In this document: piece by piece, positions 31,389 to 38,671 of the stretch
Layout of the letters: each line of letters starts with the position of its first letter
How positions within the stretch are numbered: the stretch's first letter is position 1
Source: Spongiactinospora sp. TRM90649
GTDB taxonomy: Bacteria > Actinomycetota > Actinomycetes > Streptosporangiales > Streptosporangiaceae
DNA: 64,000 nt
Assembly (NCBI RefSeq): GCF_029382225.1
Contig: NZ_JARLTC010000011.1
Span: 1-64,000, forward strand
Direction: 5' to 3'
Notes under the pieces: model-generated
Databases searched by the model: none
What the model was told of the DNA's origin: nothing
Seen by the model: only the letters and a program-made list of their open reading frames with translations
Position numbers and translations under genes: made by a program

Positions 31389-33416
31389 TTATTCGATCTC
31401 TCCCACGGGCTCGTCGCTCGGCGACGGGGTGTCGGACGTCGGCGTGGGCGACGCGCAGGGCGGGCCGTCCAGCACGGCCTCGCTCACCTGGAAGCCGCCC
31501 TCGGCCGCGCGGTCGGTGGCCAGCACGACCCCCAGGTGGGCGCGCGTCCCGCAGGCGATGTCGCCCGGCGCGTTGCCCAGCTTGAGCGTGTAGCGGGTGC
31601 GCCCGCGCAGCGTCTCCCGGTGCGTGCGCAGGGTGCGCGCGGAGCCCTCGCCGTCGCGGCGCGTGTAGGCGACGGTGACCCGCACGGGGCCCCGGCCCGC
31701 CGTCGCGACCCGTACGGCGCCGGTCGAGCCGTTCCAGCCCACCACCCGCGCCTCCTGCACGGCGGGCGGCGGGCACACCGCCCCCCGCACTGGCGTGGTC
31801 TTCGACGTGGTCGCCCCGCCCGGCATCGCCGTGACGGTGAGCCGCCGGTAGACCGTCGTGCCGCACGCGGGCGCGGCGAACGGATGGCTCACCACCGGCG
31901 TGTAGGCGCTCGCGCCGGACAGCGTGAACGTGCGCGGCGGGGCCTCGGTGAGACGGTCGCGGGCCGCCCCCTCGGCGAACCTGGTCGTCACGGTGACGTT
32001 CTGCCCGCTGGACGCGCGCAGGCTGAGCGTGCCCCGCCCGCCGTCGAAGGAGGCGATGCGCAGCCCGCTGACCACCGGCCCGCCGGCCACGCCGGTCGTG
32101 CCGCCGGTCGGCCGCGACACCGGGGTGGTGTCGGGCGTGGAGGTGGGGGCGGGGTTGCCGTCGCGGCCCCTGGCCTGCGCCGAGGTGCCGGTCGTGGCGC
32201 TGGGGCGCGCGTCCGTCGTGGTGGGGGCGGGCGTGGCCCTATCCCGGCGTCGCGCACGGCGGGCCGCCTCGCTCTGCGGCTCCTGGGCCCGCTCGCGCGG
32301 CGGCGTGGCCAGGAAGGTGTCCGGTGAACCGTCGTCCTCGGGGCCCCCGTCGCTGGTCAGCACCACCACGGTGACGGCGGCGGCGGCCATGGTGGCGATG
32401 AAGGCGAGCCGGGGCTTGGGCATGCGGACGGGCCGGGAGCGGCGCATCCGGCGCTCTCCGCCGACCCTGCCGAGCAGCAGCGCGATCCCGGCAGACGGCG
32501 TGGTGCGCTCGTCGTCGGCGGAGCCGTGCTGCGTGCCGTGCGCGGGGGCCGCCCGCGTGCCGGCCGCGCGGGGGCGGGGGAGCGGCCCGGCGAGCGGGAA
32601 GTGCAGCGCCAGCGAGGTGGCCAGCTCGGCCAGGTGACGGCGGCCCCGTTTGTCCCACTCCTGGCCGTAGGCGGCCTGGGCGGCGGCGTCGAGGTCGGCC
32701 GCGAAGGCGCGGGCATCGCGCGGCCGTTCCGCCGGATCGACGGATAACCCTCTGGCCACCAGCTCACGGACCGAGCCGGGGACCTGACGGCCGGTGCCGT
32801 CGTGCGGGGGACGCCCGGTCAGGCACTCCACGAGGGCGGCGGTGGCGGCGTAGAGGTCCGCGTCGGCCTCGTGCGCGCTCAGGCCGCCCGGCGTCGGGTA
32901 CGGCGGTTCGCCGCCCGGCAGCGCCAGCCCGAAGTCCGCGATCTTGGTGGTGCCGTCCGCCTGGACCAGCACGTTCTCCGGCTTGTACGCCCGGTGGGCG
33001 ATGCCCAGGTCGTGGGCCGCCGCGAGGCCGGAAAGGGAGTTTCTCAGCAGGCTGAGCGCGGCCTCCGGGCTGATCGTGCCGCGCTCGTTGAGGATCGCCC
33101 GCAGCGAGACGCCGTCCACCAGCTCCATCACCAGCGCCGCGCTGGTCGGCGTCTCGACGTACTCGTGCAGCCGGACGATGTGCGGGTCGTCCAGTTCGAC
33201 CAGGCGGCCCGCCTCCTCGCGGAAGCGCGCGAGGAACGCGGGGTCGGCCCACAACAGCGGGCGCAGGAACCTGATCGCCACATACGCCCCGGTGGCGCTG
33301 TACGTGGCGACCACGACGCGCCCGGCACTGCCACTGCCTAACTGGCGTACTTCCTCGTATCCCGAAACCATCCGCCCCCCAACGAGTGCACCGCGCTGCA
33401 CATTCGACGGTCTCAC
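31389..33416 (-). CDS. Membrane receptor-like Ser/Thr pseudokinase
   Basis: 675 residues. The N-terminal half has the protein-kinase fold, but three key sites are lost: the ATP-anchoring Lys is Arg (R49 in YVAIRFL), the catalytic Asp of HRD is Ala (HRAYKPEN, A143), and no APE motif follows DFG (161-163). The glycine loop LGSGSAGRV remains. One membrane helix lies at about 336-354. The extracellular part has a Thr/Pro/Ser-rich stalk and then two beta-sandwich-like repeats with paired cysteines (C555-region ACGTT, AVCPPP, DIACGTR, GPPCASP) and an acidic Pro/Ser tail. It probably acts as a scaffold or receptor without phosphotransfer. Start may be GTG 33416 or ATG 33371. Confidence 0.88.
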   Translation of the reverse strand: MRPSNVQRGALVGGRMVSGYEEVRQLGSGSAGRVVVATYSATGAYVAIRFLRPLLWADPAFLARFREEAGRLVELDDPHIVRLHEYVETPTSAALVMELVDGVSLRAILNERGTISPEAALSLLRNSLSGLAAAHDLGIAHRAYKPENVLVQADGTTKIADFGLALPGGEPPYPTPGGLSAHEADADLYAATAALVECLTGRPPHDGTGRQVPGSVRELVARGLSVDPAERPRDARAFAADLDAAAQAAYGQEWDKRGRRHLAELATSLALHFPLAGPLPRPRAAGTRAAPAHGTQHGSADDERTTPSAGIALLLGRVGGERRMRRSRPVRMPKPRLAFIATMAAAAVTVVVLTSDGGPEDDGSPDTFLATPPRERAQEPQSEAARRARRRDRATPAPTTTDARPSATTGTSAQARGRDGNPAPTSTPDTTPVSRPTGGTTGVAGGPVVSGLRIASFDGGRGTLSLRASSGQNVTVTTRFAEGAARDRLTEAPPRTFTLSGASAYTPVVSHPFAAPACGTTVYRRLTVTAMPGGATTSKTTPVRGAVCPPPAVQEARVVGWNGSTGAVRVATAGRGPVRVTVAYTRRDGEGSARTLRTHRETLRGRTRYTLKLGNAPGDIACGTRAHLGVVLATDRAAEGGFQVSEAVLDGPPCASPTPTSDTPSPSDEPVGEIE

Positions 33417-33487
33417 CCCGGTGGTCGGTTGTCACGGAAGCCGATATTTCACTATTTGTCGCTACACCAAAAGCTCCCGGTATTGGG

Positions 33488-33517
33488 GCCGCCGCCCACT
33501 CGGGAGTGGGCGGCGGC
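33488..33517 (-). terminator. Perfect 14-bp hairpin after the DUF397 gene
   Basis: GCCGCCGCCCACTC (33488-33501) is the exact reverse complement of 33504-33517, with a two-base spacer so that the real loop is about four to six bases. It lies 63 bp past the DUF397 stop and upstream of the pseudokinase gene on the same strand, and should end the DUF397 transcript. No T-run. Confidence 0.8.
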
Positions 33518-33579
33518 GTTTGCGTGTGATGCGTGTGGTGCGAGTGATACTGGGTTACCGGAGTGACGCCGGCCGACCG

Positions 33580-33780
33580 TCAGGGGGTCAGGTCGAACTC
33601 GCCGGCCTTGACGCCGACCACGAAGGCGTTCCACTCCTCCGCGGTGAACCGCAGGAGCGCCCCGCCCGGCTGCTTGGAGTCGCGGACGCCGATGGCGCCG
33701 CTCGCGACGGAAACCTCGACGCAGTTTCCGCCACCGCTGTAGGAGCTTTTCAACCAGCCTTCCGCCGTGAACTCGTTCAT
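33580..33780 (-). CDS. DUF397 domain protein
   Basis: 66 residues covering the whole DUF397 domain: WLKSSYSGGGNCVEVSV, VRDSKQPGGALLRFTAEEW and the terminal FVVGVKAGEFDL. In actinomycetes these small proteins accompany a DUF5753 helix-turn-helix regulator and an RsbW-like ATPase and have been described as toxin-like or regulatory partners (Scr1/Scr2 naming). AAAGGG lies upstream of the ATG. It is 21 bp downstream of the regulator gene, on the same strand. Confidence 0.93.
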   Translation of the reverse strand: MNEFTAEGWLKSSYSGGGNCVEVSVASGAIGVRDSKQPGGALLRFTAEEWNAFVVGVKAGEFDLTP

Positions 33781-33801
33781 GCGTGCGCCCTTTCTAAACG
33801 G

Positions 33802-34647
33802 TTAGACGAGACTGTCGGACAGATCGCGGATGAGGGACGCCGAGTCTCCCGTGTTGAGCGCCGCCGCCCGCAGATGGTCGAACACCAGCGACGCGGCGTG
33901 CGTTTCCTCGGGCTCCTCCAGGTAGACGCACCCCATGAGATGTTCCAGATACAGCACGTCGGGATACCCGTCGAACGTCAGCAGGACGAAGGAGCCGTCG
34001 ATGGCCGCGTGCACTCCCGCGGTGAGCGGGAGCACCTGTAACGACACGTTGGCCAGTTCGCCCAGCTCCAGCAGGCGCCGGAACTGGCCTCGCATGATCG
34101 CCGGGCCGCCCACGACACGGCGCAGCGCGGCCTCCTCCACGATCTGCCAGACGTTCAGCGGACGATCGGAGGCGGTGACGCGTGCCTGCCGGGCGAGCCG
34201 TACCTGAACGGCCCGATCGGCGTCGTCGGAGCCGCCCCGACGCGACCCGAGCAGCGCGGCGCGCGCGTAGTCCCCGGTCTGGAACAGACCGGGGACCACT
34301 TGCGCGTCGTAGCTGCGGTAGGTGGCCGCCTCCGCCTCGAAGCCGAGGAACTGGCCGAACCCCGTTTTGAGCACTGCGCGGTAGGGATGCCACCACCCCT
34401 GCCTGCGAGCCTCACGCGCGAGCCGGACCAATTCCTCACGCTCCTCCGCGGTGACGGAGTAGACCTCGCACAGTTCCATCACCTCGCCAGAGGTGATGCG
34501 CATGCGCGCGTTCTCCATTCGACTGATCTTCGACTGGTCCCAGCCGAGCCGGCGTGCCGCCTGCTCGCCGCTGAGACCGGCCGCCTCCCGGATGCGCCGG
34601 ATCTCATGCGCGAGACGCCTGCCCCGGACCGTAGGTACGTACGGCAT
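33802..34647 (-). CDS. XRE/DUF5753 (Scr1-type) transcriptional regulator
   Basis: 281 residues. The N-terminal helix-turn-helix (about 8-65) contains LAHEIRRIREAAGLSGEQAA and LGWDQSKISRMENARMRI; the remainder is the DUF5753 domain (YRSYDAQVVPGLFQTGDYAR, IMRGQFRRLLELGELANVSL, YLEHLMGCVYLEEPEE). The ATG at 34647 has GGAGAA just upstream. It forms an operon with DUF397 and is divergent from the RsbW-like ATPase, the common actinomycete trio implicated in development and secondary-metabolism control. Confidence 0.94.
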   Translation of the reverse strand: MPYVPTVRGRRLAHEIRRIREAAGLSGEQAARRLGWDQSKISRMENARMRITSGEVMELCEVYSVTAEEREELVRLAREARRQGWWHPYRAVLKTGFGQFLGFEAEAATYRSYDAQVVPGLFQTGDYARAALLGSRRGGSDDADRAVQVRLARQARVTASDRPLNVWQIVEEAALRRVVGGPAIMRGQFRRLLELGELANVSLQVLPLTAGVHAAIDGSFVLLTFDGYPDVLYLEHLMGCVYLEEPEETHAASLVFDHLRAAALNTGDSASLIRDLSDSLV

Positions 34648-34767
34648 TGCTTCTCCGCATAATGTTCCGATTTCCCTTGCGGCACCCGTGCTGCCGCGAC
34701 AAGGTGTAACCATACGACTACGGAACCTGTACGGGGGCGGGTTTCGGCGAGTCCGGAGGGGGAGTCC

Positions 34768-35187
34768 ATGTCCAGGGCAAGGTTGCTGGGATCGCTCGAC
34801 ATCCCGGGTACTGCCGCCGCCCCCGCCCGTGCCAGGAACTACCTGGCGACCATCCTCGACCCCGCCATGTACGCGCTCGACGCGATCGCCGACGTGACGC
34901 TGCTCACCAGCGAGCTGGTGACCAACGCGGTCGTCCATACGGCGTCGGGCGACGGCGGGAAGGTCACCCTGAGCGTGCTGGAGTTCCCCGGCGGCGGCAT
35001 CCTGGTCCAGGTCGCCGACGAGGGCTCGGCCACGCGGCCGACCCCCCGCGTTCCCGGCGACGACCTCGACACGCACGGCCGAGGCCTGCGCCTGGTCGAC
35101 TCGGTGGCCGCCAACTGGGGCCATCAGCGCGACGGCGTCGGCACCACCACGTGGTTCCTGGTGGATCCGGGTCCGGCGACCGGTTGA
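34768..35187 (+). CDS. RsbW-like ATP-binding protein (HATPase_c, anti-sigma type)
   Basis: 139 residues with a single HATPase_c domain: the N box LLTSELVTNAVVHTA, the G1 box VQVADEGSA and the G2 region GRGLRLVDSVAANWG. There is no sensor or dimerisation domain, as in anti-sigma kinases of the SpoIIAB/RsbW group. The ATG follows a GGAGGGGG sequence. It is divergent from the DUF5753 regulator across 120 bp and completes the trio. Whether it phosphorylates an anti-anti-sigma factor is unknown; none is encoded nearby. Confidence 0.9.
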   Translation: MSRARLLGSLDIPGTAAAPARARNYLATILDPAMYALDAIADVTLLTSELVTNAVVHTASGDGGKVTLSVLEFPGGGILVQVADEGSATRPTPRVPGDDLDTHGRGLRLVDSVAANWGHQRDGVGTTTWFLVDPGPATG

Positions 35188-35197
35188 GCCCCGGCGC

Positions 35198-35217
35198 GCC
35201 GCGCGATCGCACGCGGC
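35198..35217. terminator. Hairpin between convergent ATPase and MerR genes
   Basis: GCCGCG (35198-35203) pairs with CGCGGC (35212-35217), within a longer GC-rich imperfect inverted repeat. It lies between two convergent genes and may terminate both. Confidence 0.4.
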
Positions 35218-35224
35218 GGCGCGG

Positions 35225-35890
35225 CTACCCGGGCTCGCCTGGCAGGCCACCGCGGCAGGTCTCGCCGAGCAGCCGTCCCGACTCCGACTCGTGGGCGAGG
35301 CGGCGCAGCGCGTCGAAGGCCCGGCCGTACAGCACGGTGCCGATCACCAGATGCTCCACCGCGGCGTCGCGGGGCCCGTCGAACGGCACCCGTGGCAGCT
35401 CCTCCCCGGTGACCAGCTCCCGCGCGGCCAGCGCGTAGGGGCGCAGCGCCTCGGCGTCGGCGGGCATGCCCAGCCGCTCCAGCGACAGGATGGTCTGGGC
35501 GAGCTCGTCGAGGGTGGGGGCCTTCTCGGTGACCCGCCAGCCCAGCTCCGACATCAGCGCCGAGGCCCGCTTCCTGGCCTCCCGCCACGCCTCGGCGTCG
35601 GGATCGGGGTCGGCCCCCGGGCTGAGCGCGTACTGCGCGGTGCCGAGCATGTCGTGGACGGGCAGGCTCTCGTCCTCGACGGCGGCCACGATCTTGCGGA
35701 TCGCGGCCAGCGGGAGGCGCCCGACCTCGATCAGCGCGCGGATCAGCCGGAGCCTGCGGACATGGGCCTCGCCGTAGACGGCGCGGGTGGCCGAGGTCTG
35801 CTCGCCCTGCGGCAGGAGTCCCTCACGCAGGTAGTACTTGATCGTGGGAATGGGCACCTGGGACTCGGCGCTCAGCTCGGATATCCGCAT
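35225..35890 (-). CDS. MerR family transcriptional regulator
   Basis: 221 residues. The N-terminal winged helix-turn-helix is MRISELSAESQVPIPTIKYY followed by LREGLLPQGEQTSATRAVYG; the long C-terminal part has no cysteine set for metal binding, so it is not a metal sensor. It begins 15 bp after the sugar-kinase stop on the same strand. TACTAT lies six bases before the ATG, so it also has its own leaderless promoter overlapping the end of the kinase gene. Effector and targets unknown. Confidence 0.9.
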   Translation of the reverse strand: MRISELSAESQVPIPTIKYYLREGLLPQGEQTSATRAVYGEAHVRRLRLIRALIEVGRLPLAAIRKIVAAVEDESLPVHDMLGTAQYALSPGADPDPDAEAWREARKRASALMSELGWRVTEKAPTLDELAQTILSLERLGMPADAEALRPYALAARELVTGEELPRVPFDGPRDAAVEHLVIGTVLYGRAFDALRRLAHESESGRLLGETCRGGLPGEPG

Positions 35891-35902
35891 TATTGGATAG
35901 TA
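35891..35902 (-). promoter_or_regulatory. Predicted -10 element of the MerR gene
   Basis: On the minus strand TACTAT (35902-35897) is followed by CCAATA and then ATG. The surrounding GGATAGTATC is partly palindromic, as expected for an autoregulated MerR promoter. Confidence 0.5.
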
Positions 35903-35905
35903 TCG

Positions 35906-36910
35906 CTAGCCAACTTCCGGGCGGCCGGTGAAGGTGCCGTGCGGCGGTGCGGCGTCCTCGCCGAGCAGGTCGAGGGCGGCCAGCCAGGCCGCCGCCCCTG
36001 CCCCGTCTCCGGCGACGCTCACGGACGCGTCCCAGCGTTCGCGCAGCAGGTCGCATACGGCCCGCCGTACCGGCCCCCGGCTGGTCAGCACGCTGCCCGC
36101 GAGCACGATCGGCTCGCGCGCCCCCGCAGGGCGCACCTCGGACACGGTCTCCACGAGCAGCCGGGCCGCCTCGGCCACGATCTCGGCGGCACCCGGATCG
36201 CCCTCCTCGGCGGCCCTGTTGACCAGCGGCGCGAGGCGCGACAGCTCCAGCGGCGGGCGGCCCTGCGCGTGCCTGATGATCAGCATCGCGAGGTCTCTGC
36301 CGCCCGCCTCGGACTCCCCGATCAGCGCGCCGGTGATCAGCCGCGTGAGCGGCCCGGACGGCACGCCCCGCGTGAGGTCGGCGACCGCCTTGGCGGCGGC
36401 CTCGCGGCCCAGCCAGTAACCGGATCCGTGGTCGCCGAGCAGCCAGCCGAGGCCGTCCGCGACCCCGGCCAGGCGGCGGTCCGCGATGGCGGCGGCGACG
36501 GCCCCGGTGCCCGCCAGCAGGACGCTGCCGGACGCCTCGGCGGTGCCCGCCGCGAACGCCACCGCCACGTCCTTGGCGCAGCGGACCTCGGCCTCGATCC
36601 CCAGGTCGTACCAGACCCGTTCGAAGGCGGCGCGGCCCTCGCCGTGGCGCAGCGGGCCGTCCCCGGCCACGGCCGCCGTCCCGGCGACCACTCGCGGCAC
36701 ACCGGTCTCGCCGAGCGCCTCGGCGTAGCCGCGCAGCGCCTGGGCGGCGGCGTGAGAGAGTGCGGCGCAGGCCGCCGCGACCCCGTGCGCGATGGGGTTT
36801 CCGCCGCCCGCCCGGCCCCGTGCGAACCGGGCCCCGTCGAGGGCCGCGACGACCGCGCGAGTCGCCGTGCCACCTGCGTCGATGCCAAGCACGACCGGTT
36901 CGATCACCAT
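35906..36910 (-). CDS. BadF/BadG-type sugar kinase, probable N-acetylglucosamine kinase
   Basis: 334 residues of the ASKHA fold. Phosphate loops are VLGIDAGGTATRAVV at the N-terminus and LLAGTGAVAAAIAD in the middle; GWLLGDHGSGYWLGREA and VLAGSVLTSRGPVRRAV complete the ATP site. This group includes N-acetylglucosamine and N-acetylmuramate kinases. The ATG at 36910 has AGGATG upstream; a longer frame from 36946 lacks one. It is divergent from an RpiR regulator that heads a SIS protein and an NgcEFG-like importer, so phosphorylation of imported GlcNAc is the most economical role. Confidence 0.88.
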   Translation of the reverse strand: MVIEPVVLGIDAGGTATRAVVAALDGARFARGRAGGGNPIAHGVAAACAALSHAAAQALRGYAEALGETGVPRVVAGTAAVAGDGPLRHGEGRAAFERVWYDLGIEAEVRCAKDVAVAFAAGTAEASGSVLLAGTGAVAAAIADRRLAGVADGLGWLLGDHGSGYWLGREAAAKAVADLTRGVPSGPLTRLITGALIGESEAGGRDLAMLIIRHAQGRPPLELSRLAPLVNRAAEEGDPGAAEIVAEAARLLVETVSEVRPAGAREPIVLAGSVLTSRGPVRRAVCDLLRERWDASVSVAGDGAGAAAWLAALDLLGEDAAPPHGTFTGRPEVG

Positions 36911-36953
36911 GTTCACATCCTGGGACTTGACTCCTGGCCAACGCAAGAATAAT

Positions 36954-36980
36954 TTTCATCCAACCATGTTTTGGGTGAAA
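36954..36980. promoter_or_regulatory. Inverted-repeat operator between the sugar kinase and rpiR-type genes
   Basis: TTTCATCCAA (36954-36963) and TTGGGTGAAA (36971-36980) form an inverted repeat with one mismatch and a 7-bp spacer. It is centred between the divergent starts and ends four bases before the regulator's ATG. TGAAA/TTTCA arms are typical of RpiR-family sites, so the adjacent regulator probably binds here and controls both directions. Confidence 0.7.
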
Positions 36981-36983
36981 GGA

Positions 36984-37862
36984 ATGATTGTGGCCGGAGG
37001 GGTGCTCGGACGCATCCAGACGGAGCTGCCCGGTCTGCCCGAGGCGCTGCGCAGGGTGGGAGAGCGGATCCTCGCCGATCCAGGCGAGGCGGCACGCTCG
37101 ACGATCATCGCGCTCGCCGAGCGGAGTGGCAGTTCCCCAGCGACCGTGACCAGGTTCTGCCGGGTCTTCGGCTTCGCCGGGTACGCCGAGTTGCGGGTCA
37201 GTCTGGCCACCGAGACGGGGCGCGCGGCCCAGGCCAACTGGGGCGCGGGCGTGGGCAGGGACATCGGTCCCACCGACCCGCTGGAGACCGCGATCGAGGT
37301 GATGGCGGCCTCCGACGCGCGGCTGATCCAGGAGACGGCGGCCCAGCTCGACACCGAGATGGTGGCCAAGGTGGCCGACGCCATCGTGGCCGCCAGGCGG
37401 GTGCTGCTGTTCGGCGTCTCGATCAGCGGCGCGGTGGCCGGGATGCTGGAGGCCCGGCTGCGCCGGATAAGCGTCTCCTGCTGGAGCCACACCGACGCCC
37501 ACGAGGCACTCTCCGACGCGTCGCTCCTCGGAGCCGAGGACGTCGCGATCGGCATCTCGCACCGGGGCCGCACCAGGGAGGTGCTGGAGGCCCTGGCCGA
37601 GGCGGGCGCGCACGGCGCGACGCTCGTCGCGGTCACCTCGTTCGCGCGTTCACCGCTGGCCGAGCTGTCGGATTTGGTGCTCACCACGGCCGGCCGTACC
37701 ACCGAGAAGTTCCGGCCCGGCGGGCTGGCGGCGGTCCACTCCCAGCTCTTCGTGCTCGACGCGGTCTACCTGGCCGTGGCCCAGCGCACCTACGAGCGGT
37801 CCAAGGACGCCTACGAGCTGACCATCAACGCGGTCGAGAGCCACCGGGTCGAGAGGGGTTGA
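36984..37862 (+). CDS. RpiR family transcriptional regulator
   Basis: About 292 residues. The N-terminal HTH_6 domain contains LPGLPEALRRVGERILADPG and GSSPATVTRFCRVFGFAGYA; the C-terminal SIS domain has VLLFGVSISGAVAGML, SHRGRTREVLEALAEA and LVAVTSFARSPLAELSDLVL. It should bind a sugar phosphate and regulate amino-sugar uptake. Start could be ATG 36984 or GTG 36990, the latter better spaced from AAAGGA. A SIS protein and NgcEFG-like transport genes follow in the same direction. Confidence 0.92.
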   Translation: MIVAGGVLGRIQTELPGLPEALRRVGERILADPGEAARSTIIALAERSGSSPATVTRFCRVFGFAGYAELRVSLATETGRAAQANWGAGVGRDIGPTDPLETAIEVMAASDARLIQETAAQLDTEMVAKVADAIVAARRVLLFGVSISGAVAGMLEARLRRISVSCWSHTDAHEALSDASLLGAEDVAIGISHRGRTREVLEALAEAGAHGATLVAVTSFARSPLAELSDLVLTTAGRTTEKFRPGGLAAVHSQLFVLDAVYLAVAQRTYERSKDAYELTINAVESHRVERG

Positions 37863-37869
37863 GGGGATC

Positions 37870-38631
37870 TTGGACATCGGCGCAGCCACCTACGTCCAGC
37901 GGATCGAGAAGCTGGTCGACGAGGTCGCGCAGGCGCAGGCCGGGCCGGTGCGCGAGGCCGCGGCGCTCGTCACCGCGTCACTGCGCGCCGGAGGCGTCGT
38001 CAACGCGTTCGGGTCCGGCCACTCCGAGGCAATCGCCATGGAGATCGCCGGGCGCGCGGGCGGGCTGGTGCCGTCCAACCGCCTCGCGCTGCGCGACGTC
38101 GTCGTGTACGGCGGTGAGCCCGCGAGCGTGCTCACCGAGGGCAACCCGGGCGACCTGGAACGCGACCCGTCGATCGCCCGGCGCGTCTACGACCTGGCCC
38201 CCGTCCGCCCGGAGGACGTCTTCGTGCTGATCTCCAGCTCGGGCGTGAACGGCTCCGTGGTGGAGATGGCCCACATCGTCCGCGATCGCGGTCACAAGCT
38301 GATCGCGCTGACCTCCGTGCAACACAGCACCACGATGCCCTCGCGCCACCCGTCCGGGCGCAAACTGCTCGACCTGGCCGACGTGGTGCTCGACAACGGG
38401 GCCCCGTACGGCGACTCCGTCCTGCCGCTGCCCGGCGGCGCCGCCTTCGGGGCGGTCTCGACGATCACCTCCGCGCTGCTGGCGCAGATGGTGGTGGCCG
38501 AGGTCGTCCGGGAGCTGGTCGAGGCCGGCGAGACCCCGCCCATGTACCTGTCGGCCAACATGGCCGGCGGCGACGAGCACAACCGCGCGCTGGAGGCCCG
38601 CTACGCCGGGCGGATCCGCCGGGGCGCCTGA
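37870..38631 (+). CDS. SIS-domain sugar phosphate isomerase-like protein (UPF0309 type)
   Basis: 253 residues with a SIS fold: VVNAFGSGHSEAIAMEIAGR, VFVLISSSGVNGSVVEMA and HKLIALTSVQHSTTM. The UPF0309 group is thought to bind phosphosugars but its reaction is not established. The start is a TTG at 37870 with AGGGG just before it, seven bases after the RpiR stop. Place in the operon suggests it acts on GlcNAc-6-phosphate or a related amino sugar, either as an isomerase/etherase-like enzyme or as a sensor. Confidence 0.88.
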   Translation: MDIGAATYVQRIEKLVDEVAQAQAGPVREAAALVTASLRAGGVVNAFGSGHSEAIAMEIAGRAGGLVPSNRLALRDVVVYGGEPASVLTEGNPGDLERDPSIARRVYDLAPVRPEDVFVLISSSGVNGSVVEMAHIVRDRGHKLIALTSVQHSTTMPSRHPSGRKLLDLADVVLDNGAPYGDSVLPLPGGAAFGAVSTITSALLAQMVVAEVVRELVEAGETPPMYLSANMAGGDEHNRALEARYAGRIRRGA

Positions 38632-38671
38632 ACCGACCCGGTTCGACATCATCACCAGGAGGGACCTCACC

